DNA of 64,000 nucleotides. Source: Chitinophagales bacterium. GTDB taxonomy: Bacteria > Bacteroidota > Bacteroidia > Chitinophagales > CAIODY01. Shown piece after piece: positions 16,692-27,300 of this stretch. The notes under the pieces are model-generated. The model had not been told where the DNA came from. It was given only the letters and a program-made list of their open reading frames with translations, and ran no database searches. Both the position numbers and the translations under genes were made by a program. The stretch lies in assembly GCA_947449695.1 (NCBI GenBank), contig CANFST010000005.1, forward strand, positions 1 through 64,000, given 5' to 3'. The first letter of the stretch is position 1. Every line of letters starts with the position of its first letter.

Positions 16692-17150
16692 TTATTTTTC
16701 CAATACAATCCAAGAGCCGCATACAGAACGACCTGTATAGTCAACCGTTTTTAAAACCATTGTGTAAGTGCCAGTAAAATTTGGACGATATTCCATTATT
16801 ATTGAACTACGTTCTTGTCCTGTTTCCCTAAATATGCTTTGTACAACTATGTTGTAAGAATTTAATAATGATAAACTGGTTTGGTCAATTAGTTTTTCGG
16901 TTTTAAAAATAAAAATATAACTTTTACCAGCTTTTAAATCGATAAATTCTCGATATTCATTAGCTGAAAAGAAACTATTTGTACCAGTAATTACTTCGTT
17001 GTATTGCTTAGCCTTGTAGTATTGCCTTGCAATATTAATTTCCATAATTATTTTATCATTTTGACATGGTTGGTTTTGTGCCGCAGCATTATTAGCCATA
17101 AGAATAGCTAACAAACCAATACAAAAATTCAAAACAGTCTTTCGTATCAT
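16692..17150 (-). CDS. Exported protein of unknown function
   Basis: 152 residues with a signal peptide (about 1-24, ending NAAAQ) and no further membrane segment. The mature part is predicted all-beta: it contains FIDLKAGKSYIFIFKTEK and a C-terminal YRPNFTGTYTMVLKTVDYTGRSVCGSWIV, a pattern resembling secreted beta-sandwich domains in which FTGTYT is common. There are two Cys at about 29 and 143. No lipobox and no T9SS sorting domain, so it is probably periplasmic. It is divergently transcribed from the duplicated-domain exported gene, with opposing promoter boxes between them. Confidence 0.7.
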   Translation of the reverse strand: MIRKTVLNFCIGLLAILMANNAAAQNQPCQNDKIIMEINIARQYYKAKQYNEVITGTNSFFSANEYREFIDLKAGKSYIFIFKTEKLIDQTSLSLLNSYNIVVQSIFRETGQERSSIIMEYRPNFTGTYTMVLKTVDYTGRSVCGSWIVLEK

Positions 17151-17172
17151 AAAATAAATATTTATTTAGAAT

Positions 17173-17180
17173 CAAAGATA
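17173..17180 (-). promoter_or_regulatory. Candidate -7 box of the 152-residue exported protein gene
   Basis: TATCTTTG on the minus strand matches TAnnTTTG, about 23 nt before the ATG. The same octamer serves the SRPBCC gene at 9628. No clear -33 box. Confidence 0.45.
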
Positions 17181-17233
17181 AGTGTTTTAACAAACACCTT
17201 ATTTTAATTATTTTAAAAATAAGTGTAAAAAAA

Positions 17234-17266
17234 TTTGGAAATTGGATAAAAATGTACTTACTTTTG
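17234..17266 (+). promoter_or_regulatory. Bacteroidota-type promoter of the 398-residue exported protein gene
   Basis: TTTG (17234-17237), a 21-nt spacer and TACTTTTG (17259-17266) fit the -33/-7 consensus. The expected 5' leader is about 33 nt. Confidence 0.7.
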
Positions 17267-17305
17267 TAATGGAAATAACGTAATACACAAAACACAAACA
17301 ACTTA

Positions 17306-18502
17306 ATGAAATCATTTTACTCCATTTTAGCTGCCTTGGTAGTGTTTAGTTCGGCTTTTGCTTCGGAAAAAAAGAAGACTACAACTATTGCCAAAAAATC
17401 AACTTCAGCTAAAGCTATTACTAATACATCTTCTAATGCTGCAGCTTCAAATGAAAATTTTATTTATGCTGGGCCTGTTGAAATTCAAGCCATTTCAGCT
17501 TCAAAGGTTGCTAAAACCCCTATTGGGAATGAGTATTTTGATTATTTAGGAAAAAATTTGAATGAGCAATCTGTACAGGATATGATTGTGGCAATTCCTG
17601 GAGATTATGATGTTGCAAACACCGAAGGGAATTTATTTTATATATGGAGAAGTTCGGGTTTGGTTATGAAATTTGACAATAAAAATAAATTACAACAAAT
17701 CAGATTTATGAATGGTAAAGAATTTATGGGTTCATATTGTAATGCGTTTAGTAAAGAGTTGCCTAAAAAATTAAACTTTAACATGAAGCGTTCAGATATT
17801 GAAGGCATTTTGGGTAAGCCAGTTGAAATGTCTAATCCATCTGGAGATGAGAGATTTTTCGCAACTTATTCAATTGATTATAATGATTATGCTGTGGTGA
17901 TAACCTATAATACTAATTCAAATCAAGAAATGAGTGCTGGTATAGAAGATTTTTTAATTATGAAAACCGTTCATCAACCTAGTTCATCTAATCAAAATAA
18001 TCAATCAGTTATTGCTGATGCTGTAGTTAAAAATAATTCTACTATATCTATAGATGCTGCTCAACCAGTTAATTTTATTGGCAGACCAAGTTCAGATCCG
18101 GCAGTAAAAAAGTATATTGAACAATTAGGCGATGATGGTCAATTAATTAAGTATGATGAAAGTACTCAGGTTATTAATAAAAATGCCGGCTTGGTTATGA
18201 ATTTTGATAATCAAGATAAATTGGCTTCGGTGATGTTTACGAGTTCAAAAAACTTTTTAGGTCAGAGTTTTAAGCAATATCAAGGTAATATGCCTGCTGA
18301 TTTGAATTTTAATTTGACTCGTGAGCAGGTTGAAAAAAAACTAGGCATCCCGGCTCAAACTTCAAACAACGACAAAGATGATTTTTGGGCAATGTATGTT
18401 TTGAACAGCGGCACTGATGCTGTTTACATCACTTATAATACTAAAAGTACAGACAATACTGCTGCTACAATAAGTGATATAAGAATGGAAAAATTGAAAT
18501 AA
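17306..18502 (+). CDS. Exported protein with two copies of an unrecognised domain
   Basis: 398 residues. Signal peptide (about 1-19, FSSAFASE), then a Lys/Thr/Ser/Ala-rich linker (about 20-50), then two similar units of about 140 residues. Unit 1 (about 55-215) and unit 2 (about 250-395) share the order VMxFDNxxKL, F.G..., P..LNFN..R..(I/V)E..LG.P and a terminal (V/Y)ITYNT. I do not recognise the domain. The duplication is old, since the copies are well diverged. Probably periplasmic or surface-exposed, as there is no lipobox or sorting domain. It has a good promoter and a terminator, so it is a single-gene unit. Confidence 0.75.
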   Translation: MKSFYSILAALVVFSSAFASEKKKTTTIAKKSTSAKAITNTSSNAAASNENFIYAGPVEIQAISASKVAKTPIGNEYFDYLGKNLNEQSVQDMIVAIPGDYDVANTEGNLFYIWRSSGLVMKFDNKNKLQQIRFMNGKEFMGSYCNAFSKELPKKLNFNMKRSDIEGILGKPVEMSNPSGDERFFATYSIDYNDYAVVITYNTNSNQEMSAGIEDFLIMKTVHQPSSSNQNNQSVIADAVVKNNSTISIDAAQPVNFIGRPSSDPAVKKYIEQLGDDGQLIKYDESTQVINKNAGLVMNFDNQDKLASVMFTSSKNFLGQSFKQYQGNMPADLNFNLTREQVEKKLGIPAQTSNNDKDDFWAMYVLNSGTDAVYITYNTKSTDNTAATISDIRMEKLK

Positions 18503-18539
18503 TTTTCAAAAAAATAATTGTTGTTTTGTGTATAAAATT

Positions 18540-18574
18540 GCGAATCAAATTAATTTTTGGTTCGCTTTTTTTTT
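18540..18574 (+). terminator. Intrinsic terminator before the SusC gene
   Basis: GCGAATCAAA pairs with TTTGGTTCGC (one G-T wobble) around a 6-nt loop, followed by nine T. Confidence 0.8.
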
Positions 18575-18667
18575 GACTTCATAAAATACTTTTGAACAAG
18601 ACTTGACATTTTAGATTTTGATAACGTACTTTGGTTTATTAATTTTTCAAATTAAATTTAGTAACGC

Positions 18668-21600
18668 ATGAAAAAAATCATTACAGTATTATTTTCATTA
18701 TGTATTGTTGCTTTGTTAAAAGCACAAGATGTTCAGGTGGTAGGAAAGGTTACTGCTGCTAATGATGGACTTCCATTATCAGGTACTTCTGTAATTGTGA
18801 AAGGCACTTTGAGTGGTGCAATCACTGATGAAAAAGGGGACTACAAAATTATTTGTAGTAAAAATGCAGTTTTGGAATTTCGATTTACAGGTATGCAAAC
18901 TACCGAAATAGCTGTAAATGGTCAATCGCAAATTAATGTAATGATGCAGGTGCTGACCAATTTGACAAAAGAGGTGGTTATTACTGCTATTGGGGTAAAA
19001 AAAGAAAAAAGAAGTTTAGGCTATGCCACCCAACAAGTAGGTAATGACGAATTAACAAGAGGTGAAAATACCAGTGCTATCAGTGCTTTGCAGGGAAAAG
19101 TATCAGGTGTAAATATTACTAGCGGAAGCAACATTCCAGGTGGTTCAACTCGTATTGTTCTTCGAGGTGGCTCTTCCTTAACTGGTAATAATCAACCGTT
19201 GATGATTGTTGACGGGGTTCCAATTAATAATGCCAATAATTTAACAGGCGATAATTTGAATAATCAGGTTGATTATGGTAACAGAGGTAATGATATTAAC
19301 CCAGATGATATTGAAAATATTTCAGTTCTCAAAGGCCCTGCTGCTGCTGCTTTGTACGGGCAAAATGCATCTAATGGTGCAATCATTATTACTACAAAAC
19401 ATGGCAACAGAAAAAAAGGTGACAGCAAAAAAATAAATGTCACTTATCACAGTTCGTTGGCATTTCAAAACATTTTAAAATATCCAACTTTTCAAAATCA
19501 ATATGGTGAAGGCGACCAAGACAATATCAAAGATGATAGACGTGAGAATTTTAGTTGGGGATTACCATTTGATGGGCATTTACGCCCTTATGGACAAATT
19601 ATAAACGGACAGCAATTGGTAAAGCCTTATTCAGCTTTACCAAATAATGTGAAAGATTTTTTTGATGTTGGAAGAACGTGGACTAACAATATTTCATTTG
19701 ATGGCGGCAACGAGAAAAACACCTATTTTGTTTCAATAAATTCACTAAATAACAAGGGTGTAATACCAACCACGGGCTATGACAAATATAGCGTTCGCTT
19801 AAATACGACTTCTGAAATTACAGAAAAATTAAGCAGTTCTTTTTCGTTAAATTATACTTCTTCAAAAGCAAATTTATCAAGCAGTGGACAAGGTGATAAT
19901 TCATATCTTAATAATATTTATCAAACACCAAGAGATATTTCTCTGATTGATTTGAAAGATTTGAACAATCCTCATAATGCCATGAATATGGAAACGCCAA
20001 CAGGCAATTACTATGGCTATTATGGCGCATATACTGTTAATCCTTGGTTTGCTCTGGCAAATAATAAAACTACAAACAATGTTGATAGGTTAACTGGTAG
20101 TTTTAATTTGAATTATAAATTGGCAAAAGGATTAGAGTTGGTGAACAGAACTGGTATGGATTGGTACGGTGACCGACGTTATCAAATGTGGGCAAAATAC
20201 GCATCAAACCCTTTTGAAAATGCTACAAATACACCTAACACTTATTACGATGGCTTTACTCATCAATTTGCAGGTAAATATTCTGAGGATATTTTCAACT
20301 ATCGCCAAATCAACAATGATTTGATGTTGAATTACAACACCAAATTGAATGATGATATTTCACTTTCAGGTTTATTCGGAAATAATATCAATAGTGAAAC
20401 TCAGGAAAATAGCTATGCTCAAACTAATGTGGCTGGCTTGGTTGTGCCAGGTGTTTATACCTTGTCAAATTCAAACGGGCCTATTGATGTTTCTACCCGA
20501 ACTGATATTCCATACTTTCAAAAAAGATTAGTAGGTGTTTATGGTAATGTTGATTTAGGCTATAAAAACTATTTGTATTTAAACATGACTGGCAGAAATG
20601 ACTGGAGCTCAACTTTGCCGCAAAATAAAAATTCTTATTTCTATCCTGCTGCTAGTGCTTCATTTATTTTCTCCGAATTATTGAAAGGAAAACTGAAAGA
20701 AAAGTATATCAATTATGGCAAATTGAGAATTGCAGCTGCCGAAGTTGGGCATGATGCAGCACCATATCATTTGTATAATTCTTTTGGTGCAACAAGTATT
20801 AACACAGGTTATGGTACAACTGTTTTCCCATTAAATAGTATTCCGGCATTTTCTCAAAATGATGTGTTTAGAAACGGAAATTTGAAACCAGAAAGAACTA
20901 AATCATTTGAAGTTGGGACTGAAATAACTGGCTTGAATGATAGAATAGGTTTGGATATGTCGTGGTTTACAAACACTTCAATTGACCAGATTGTACCTAT
21001 TCCTGTAGCAGCCTCAACAGGTTATAATTTTCAATATATTAATACAGGTTCGGTAAGAAACCGAGGCGTTGAATTATTGCTTCGAGCTACACCAATAGCT
21101 TATAAAGGATTTCGTTGGGATTTGATTGCTACCTATACAAAAGTGAATAGTTTGGTAACAGAATTAGCCAATGGCGTTGATCAAATTACTTTAGGTGGTT
21201 TTTCTGGTATGAGTGTGGTTGCTGCCGTAGGAAAACCTTACGGCGAATTTTACGCCATTGATGTTCAAAAAACTGATGATGGAAAAATTATTGTTGATCC
21301 TACTACAGGCATTCCATTGCGAACAACTAACCCTGTATATTTAGGTTCATATTTACCAAAATACACAGCATCGCTGCGTTCCAACTTTTCTTATAAAGGC
21401 TGGCATTTATCAGTTTTATTCGATACAAAACAAGGCGGTGTATTTTTTTCAAACACAAAGTCATTGCTTGATTTTAGTGGTACTGCCTACGAAACAGCTT
21501 ACAATCCTGTAACTGGTCAGGAAAACAGAGATGATTATGTTGTACCAAATTCGGTTTATAAAGATGCCAGTGGAGTATATCATACCAACACTACTAAAAT

Positions 21601-21913
21601 GCACCCATATACTTATTACACTGATGCAGGTGTAGGAATTCCATCAGGACAAATGTTAGTAGATGCCTCTTACATCAAGCTTCGAGAGTTGGCCATTTAT
21701 TATGATATTCCAAAAAAATATTTAGGAAAAACGCCATTTGGTTCGGCATCGTTTGGTGTATTTGCCAACAATTTATTTATTTGGACACCTAAAATAAATA
21801 AATACATCGACCCCGAAATCAATTCTGCTGGGTCAGGAAACACACAGGGATTCGACTTTACAGCCAATCCATCGTTAAGAAATTTTGGTATCAATTTAAA
21901 AATTACTTTTTAA
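18668..21913 (+). CDS. SusC/RagA-family TonB-dependent outer-membrane transporter
   Basis: 1081 residues. Signal peptide (about 1-19); a carboxypeptidase-regulatory-like beta-sandwich (about 22-105, GKVTAANDGLPLSGTSVIVKGT); a plug domain (about 110-245) with the SusC signature region ALYGQNASNGAIIITTK; then a 22-strand barrel ending in FGINLKITF, the aromatic terminus typical of barrels assembled by Bam. SusC proteins import large nutrients using TonB energy, with the SusD lid encoded 21 bp downstream. The substrate is unknown: no glycoside hydrolase, sulfatase, sigma/anti-sigma pair or hybrid sensor is adjacent. Confidence 0.95.
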   Translation: MKKIITVLFSLCIVALLKAQDVQVVGKVTAANDGLPLSGTSVIVKGTLSGAITDEKGDYKIICSKNAVLEFRFTGMQTTEIAVNGQSQINVMMQVLTNLTKEVVITAIGVKKEKRSLGYATQQVGNDELTRGENTSAISALQGKVSGVNITSGSNIPGGSTRIVLRGGSSLTGNNQPLMIVDGVPINNANNLTGDNLNNQVDYGNRGNDINPDDIENISVLKGPAAAALYGQNASNGAIIITTKHGNRKKGDSKKINVTYHSSLAFQNILKYPTFQNQYGEGDQDNIKDDRRENFSWGLPFDGHLRPYGQIINGQQLVKPYSALPNNVKDFFDVGRTWTNNISFDGGNEKNTYFVSINSLNNKGVIPTTGYDKYSVRLNTTSEITEKLSSSFSLNYTSSKANLSSSGQGDNSYLNNIYQTPRDISLIDLKDLNNPHNAMNMETPTGNYYGYYGAYTVNPWFALANNKTTNNVDRLTGSFNLNYKLAKGLELVNRTGMDWYGDRRYQMWAKYASNPFENATNTPNTYYDGFTHQFAGKYSEDIFNYRQINNDLMLNYNTKLNDDISLSGLFGNNINSETQENSYAQTNVAGLVVPGVYTLSNSNGPIDVSTRTDIPYFQKRLVGVYGNVDLGYKNYLYLNMTGRNDWSSTLPQNKNSYFYPAASASFIFSELLKGKLKEKYINYGKLRIAAAEVGHDAAPYHLYNSFGATSINTGYGTTVFPLNSIPAFSQNDVFRNGNLKPERTKSFEVGTEITGLNDRIGLDMSWFTNTSIDQIVPIPVAASTGYNFQYINTGSVRNRGVELLLRATPIAYKGFRWDLIATYTKVNSLVTELANGVDQITLGGFSGMSVVAAVGKPYGEFYAIDVQKTDDGKIIVDPTTGIPLRTTNPVYLGSYLPKYTASLRSNFSYKGWHLSVLFDTKQGGVFFSNTKSLLDFSGTAYETAYNPVTGQENRDDYVVPNSVYKDASGVYHTNTTKMHPYTYYTDAGVGIPSGQMLVDASYIKLRELAIYYDIPKKYLGKTPFGSASFGVFANNLFIWTPKINKYIDPEINSAGSGNTQGFDFTANPSLRNFGINLKITF

Positions 21914-21934
21914 AACCAACTAAATTTTACAATC

Positions 21935-23428
21935 ATGAAAAAGAATAAAATAATTATTGTAGCAACAATTTTACTATTGGGTTTTACAACATTTAGTTGT
22001 AAAAAATATTTAGATGTAAATAAAAATCCTAACGAACCCCAAACTGTAACTATTGATTTGGCTTTACCTGGTGCTCAAGCTAATATTGCCAATGCTTTGG
22101 GTTTTAACTTTGCTGTATTTGGTGGTATGTGGGCGCAATATTGGACACAATCACCCAACTCATCTGAATACAGAACAGTAGATAGCTATACACCTGCTGC
22201 TACTGATATGGATAACTCATGGTCAATGCTTTATAGCGGCGCATTACAAAATTTAAAATTTGTAGAAACCCAAGCAGCCGCTCAACAAAAATATAACTAC
22301 AGCGGAATAGCAAAATTATTGGAAGCCTATACCTATCAAGTGCTTACAGATAATTTTGGAGATATTCCATTTAGTGAAGCTCTGAAAATTAACGATGGGA
22401 TAACAAGTCCTAAATACGATAAACAAGAAGCTATTTACGATGGAATAATTGCTTTGGCAAAAGATGGATTAGCAGATATCAACAAAAACTCAATATTGAC
22501 GCCGGGTAGCGATGATTTAATTTATAACGGCAATATGGATTTATGGAAGGCATTTGGAAATACTTTATTACTGAAAATGTATTTGCGCTTAAGTGATATC
22601 AATTCATCAAAAGCACAAGCTGGCATTGCGGCATTAACTCCTAGCACTTTTATTAGTGATGGACAAACAGCGAAAATAAAATTTACAACAGTTGGGGGTA
22701 ATCAAAATCCATTTTATGCAGCAGCTGCAGGAAGTATTTTAAATAAAACACAAAATTTATATGCCAGCTCAACAATAATTGATACAATGAATTATTACAC
22801 TGGTGGCAATTCTTACGACCCACGATTAGATGCATTTTATTACACACCAGGAGCATCTTATGCAGGTATTCAGCAAGGCGCATATTCGATTTCAACAACA
22901 CCTGGCAAGGCTTTTCCAAGTGCATTTGTTGGCGCAAACTCAAGTGATGCTGCATCTGCTACCGCACCTGTTATTTTTATGTCAGATTACGAAAGTTATT
23001 TTTTACAAGCTGAAGCAATGGCTCGTGGATGGTTAAGTGGAAGTGCTGCAACTGCTTATGCTGGCGGCGTTCAAGCCAGTTTTAATTATTGTAATTCATA
23101 TACTGTTTCAACATATGCGGAAGAGATTGATACGTTAGCACCTTATTATATTTTTTCTGTTCCATTTCCTGTTTCAGGTTTATCAGTTCAGTTAAAAGCT
23201 ATTGCTTTGCAAAAATGGATAGCGATGTGTGGTAATCAAAATTGCGAAGCATGGATTGAACAACGCAGATTTGATTATCCTAATTTGCCTTTATCAAAAG
23301 CTGCAAATGGTATCACTGGCGGAAAACTACCTAGCAGATTTCCATACCCAGATATTGAAGTAACAAGAAATAGGTATTTCCCAGGTCAGCCAGCTATAAC
23401 TCAAAAAGTTTGGTGGGATACTAAGTAA
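21935..23428 (+). CDS. SusD/RagB-type nutrient-binding outer-membrane lipoprotein
   Basis: 497 residues. Lipoprotein leader with lipobox TFSCKKYLDVNKNPNEP (Cys at about 22), the standard SusD opening. The body is TPR-helical with AKLLEAYTYQVLTDNFGDIPFSEAL and AIALQKWIAMCGNQNCEAWIEQRR, typical of the SusD-like_2 subgroup. It forms the hinged lid over SusC and binds substrate at the cell surface. SusD-like_2 members are often found outside polysaccharide loci, so peptide or other oligomer uptake is possible. It is in an operon with SusC upstream and a small lipoprotein downstream. Confidence 0.94.
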   Translation: MKKNKIIIVATILLLGFTTFSCKKYLDVNKNPNEPQTVTIDLALPGAQANIANALGFNFAVFGGMWAQYWTQSPNSSEYRTVDSYTPAATDMDNSWSMLYSGALQNLKFVETQAAAQQKYNYSGIAKLLEAYTYQVLTDNFGDIPFSEALKINDGITSPKYDKQEAIYDGIIALAKDGLADINKNSILTPGSDDLIYNGNMDLWKAFGNTLLLKMYLRLSDINSSKAQAGIAALTPSTFISDGQTAKIKFTTVGGNQNPFYAAAAGSILNKTQNLYASSTIIDTMNYYTGGNSYDPRLDAFYYTPGASYAGIQQGAYSISTTPGKAFPSAFVGANSSDAASATAPVIFMSDYESYFLQAEAMARGWLSGSAATAYAGGVQASFNYCNSYTVSTYAEEIDTLAPYYIFSVPFPVSGLSVQLKAIALQKWIAMCGNQNCEAWIEQRRFDYPNLPLSKAANGITGGKLPSRFPYPDIEVTRNRYFPGQPAITQKVWWDTK

Positions 23429-23464
23429 TCAATCATAATTTTAAATACACAAAAAATAAAAGTC

Positions 23465-24160
23465 ATGAGAAAATATATTTCATACCTAAGCATATTGACA
23501 ATGATAATTGTATTTATTGCTTGCAAAAAAAAGACAGATGGTGTAACTGAAAACAATCTGGTGAAACCTCATTATCCCACTATTACATTAAATGGCAATC
23601 AATTTGTAAGCACCCCAATTGGAACTGGAGCTTATAGTGATCCTGGCGCAGTTGGTACCAATGACCAAACAGGTGCAAAAGTTAATTTGACACCTATCAA
23701 AAACACCGTTGATTTAACCACACCAGGATTTTATACTGTTACTTATGAATTCAGAAATGATGATGGTTATATAGTTGATGTTACAAGATTTGTATTAGTA
23801 ACAACAGTAAGCTCATCAAAAGATTTTAGCGGAAAATATGAACGTACAAATTCAGATTCAGCTTTCGTTAGAGTAGCAAATGTGTCTAAAATTGGAATTG
23901 GATTATACAGAATTGACAACGTAGGAGGTGTAAAAACCACTACCCAATTACCTACAGAACCAGCATATATTGGTTTTCCAAATGATTCAATTATTCAAAT
24001 ACCTTTGCAAACAACCCCAGATGGAACATCCTTATCCGCTGCTGACGGATTTTTTTATATTGACAATTCAGTAACACCAAGTGATACTATAATGCAATGG
24101 CGAATGACTGCCGGTCCTTTTTCATTTACTTCAATCCGTCAGTTTACAAAAGTGCATTAA
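23465..24160 (+). CDS. Surface lipoprotein with Ig-like (DUF5011-type) domain
   Basis: 231 residues. Lipobox IVFIACKKK with Cys at about 20, followed by charged residues as in Bacteroidota surface-exposed lipoproteins. Residues about 35-120 (PTITLNGNQFVSTPIGTGAYSDPGAV..., PGFYTVTYEFRNDDGYIVDVTRFVLV) match the DUF5011/bacterial Ig-like pattern. The C-terminal half (about 125-230) is an unrecognised beta-rich domain. As the third gene of the SusCD operon, 36 bp downstream of SusD, it probably acts as an accessory surface glycan- or ligand-binding lipoprotein. Confidence 0.8.
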   Translation: MRKYISYLSILTMIIVFIACKKKTDGVTENNLVKPHYPTITLNGNQFVSTPIGTGAYSDPGAVGTNDQTGAKVNLTPIKNTVDLTTPGFYTVTYEFRNDDGYIVDVTRFVLVTTVSSSKDFSGKYERTNSDSAFVRVANVSKIGIGLYRIDNVGGVKTTTQLPTEPAYIGFPNDSIIQIPLQTTPDGTSLSAADGFFYIDNSVTPSDTIMQWRMTAGPFSFTSIRQFTKVH

Positions 24161-24184
24161 TTTTTCTTTATCTAAAAAATATTT

Positions 24185-24219
24185 AGCGGCGAACTAATAA
24201 ATGGTTCGCCGCTTTTTTT
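24185..24219 (+). terminator. Strong terminator closing the SusCD operon
   Basis: AGCGGCGAAC and GTTCGCCGCT form a perfect 10-bp stem with an 8-nt loop, followed by seven T. Confidence 0.9.
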
Positions 24220-24301
24220 GTTTGAATCAATAAACATTTAACTGTTAAAATAAATTTATACTAATTTCCAAAGTGTGGTATTTTTTTTTAAAATTTGATG
24301 A

Positions 24302-27300
24302 ATGAAAAATACAATTACACTCTGCTTATTATTGGTCAATTTATTTTTTTCTACAAACATTTTTGCTCAAAAAAATTGGCAACAAAAAAATGATTACAAA
24401 ATTGATGTACGCTTAGATGACCGTCAGCAAGTGCTTTTGGGCAATATCCAAATTGTTTATACCAATAATTCGCCAAATACACTTGATTTTATTTATTTTC
24501 ATTTGTGGCCCAATGCTTTTAAAGATGACAATACCGAATTTGCCAAACAAATGTTGCAAATGGGTAAAACAAGTTTTCATTTCGCAGCCGATTCAGAAAA
24601 AGGATTTATTGATAGTTTGAGTTTTTATATTGATGGAAAACCAGCTTCATTTATTTTAAATGAAGATACGATTGACATCGGCAAATTATTGATGAATAAA
24701 CCTTTGCGGACTGGAGAAAGTATCACTATCACCACACCATTTCGTGTAAAAATTCCAAAAACATTTTCCAGATTAGGGCATGATGGGCAACAATATCAAA
24801 TTACACAATGGTATCCAAAACCAGCCGTATACGATGTTTCGGGCTGGCATGCTATTCCTTATTTAGATCAAGGAGAATTTTATGGTGATTACGGCTCATT
24901 TGACGTGAATATCACTTTGCCGAAAAATTACGTGGTAGGTGCAACTGGCGAATTGCAAAACGCATCGGAAAAATATTTTTTAGATACCATCGCCGCTAAA
25001 ACAGCTACTATGGATGCTTTCAAGCCAACATCAGATTTTCCTGCATCATCAACTGAAACAAAAACATTGCATTACTTGGCAACTAACGTACATGATTTTG
25101 CTTGGTTTGCTGACAAAAGATATGTAGTGTTGAAAGGAAGTGTACAATTGGATAACAAACAAAATGTAACCACTTGGTTATTGTTTACGCCTCGTGGTGC
25201 ACGATATTGGAAAGATGCATTGCCTTACATCAATGGTGCAATTACTTATTACAGCAAATGGGTTGGCAACTATCCATATAAAAATGTAACAGCCGTAGAA
25301 GGTAAGCTAGAGGCTGGAGGCGGAATGGAGTACCCACAAATAACGGTGATTGGAAATGTATCATCTGCTTCAATGTTAGAAACTGTAATCGTACACGAAG
25401 TGGGTCACAACTGGTTTCAAGGTATGTTGGGTAGTAATGAGCGACAACATGCTTGGATGGACGAAGGCATCAATAGTTATTATGAACAACGTTACACAAA
25501 AGAGATTGCGAAGAAAAATTATTCTAAAAAAGCTGGCGTAAAGCCGAAAGGAATCAATATCAATTTTGAAAAGTTTTTCGACAATGAATCTGCTGGAAAC
25601 TCAATGGCATATTTGGGTTATGCTTTTAGTGCTTGGAAAAATGAAGACCAACCTTGCGAACTGCCAGCAGCGCAATATTCAACACTCAACTATTTTGGTG
25701 ATGTGTATGGAAAAACACCATTGCTGTTTAATTATTTAGCAAACACCATAGGTCAGCAAACTTACGATAGTATCATGCACATTTATTTCAGACAATTTCA
25801 ATTCAAACATCCACAACCTGCCGATATCAAAAAAGTATTTGATGATAATTGCAAACAAAATTTAGATTGGTTTTGGAATGATGCCATCGGCACTACAAAA
25901 AAATTCGATTTGCGATTGAAAAATATCAATCGTTCAACACAAAAAATTGGCAATGATGAATTTTATAAAGTAACGGTTGTAAACAAAAGCGATATCCGAA
26001 CACCTTATTCCATCAGTGCTTTGGTGAATGATTCCATTGTGAAAACAATTAATTACGGTGGATTTTTAGGTGAAATGGATGTGTTGTTTCCAAAAGGAAA
26101 TTTCGATAAACTGAAAATAGATGCACTGAATAATATTCCTGAATTAGACCGCCAAAACAACACCAGCAAAATCAACGGTTTGCTTCGCAAAACAGAACCG
26201 TTGCATATTGGCTTGCTAGGATTTTTGCGTCAGGCAAATAAAAATCAAATCAATATTTTGCCTTTGATTGGGTACAATTTATACAATGGTTGGATGCCAG
26301 GTTTGATGGTGTTCAATCCATTGTTGCCAGGCAATTTTTGGGAATATCAATTAGTACCCATGATTGGATTGAGTGATAATCAATTTGCTTTTACTGGAAA
26401 AATTCAACGCAATTTCAGAGTGAATAAATCTTTTATCAACCGCATCAGTGCTGGTGTTGGCGCAAATTATTTTGATGAAGGAAATTATACACAATTAATG
26501 ATGATGACTGATGACCCGAATCATGGAAAAACATATTTCAGCTATTTGCGTATCAAACCTTTTATCGAATTTAATTTCAAACCACAACAACTCAATTCAT
26601 CTATCACTCAAAAATTAACTTTGCTAAGAAATATATATCAAGCCAAAGCATTCGATAATTCAACTACGACGGGTATCAATATTTTGAATTACGATGTGGA
26701 TGATAAGCAACGATTAAATCCACAAACTTTATTGATTCAATTGCAACAAATTAATACCAATGTTAAGCTGGCACTAACATTTGAAGCTTCTCATTTGTAC
26801 AAACGAAGTAAATATTTAACAGCCCGATTCTTTGCTGGATATGTTCACAATGAAAATCCATCGCATCCCGATTTCTTTTTAAAGATGAGTGGTTTTGGCG
26901 GTGCGGATGATTATTTACACGATAATATGTACCTCGGTCGCAGTGAAACAAATAGTTTTTGGGCGCATCAAATGTATATGCAAGAAGGTGGTTTCCGTCA
27001 GGCAACTTGGTTGCAATCGCCTCAAGTGGGTAGAAGTAATTCATTGTTGAGTGCATTGAATTTAACCGCTGATTTACCAATAGGCTTGCCTTTGGCGTTG
27101 TATGCTGATTTAGGATTTTACAGTTTAGAACAATTACCTTACAGCGATACACACAATCTTTTGTACGATGGTGGCATCACATTTAAGGTTACTAAAAATA
27201 TTCAAATCAACTTCCCATTAATAGCTTGTGAAGATTTTAGGAATAATTACAATAGTGTTTATTCCGATAAATCGGCGTTCGTAAAATGGGCTAACCGCAT

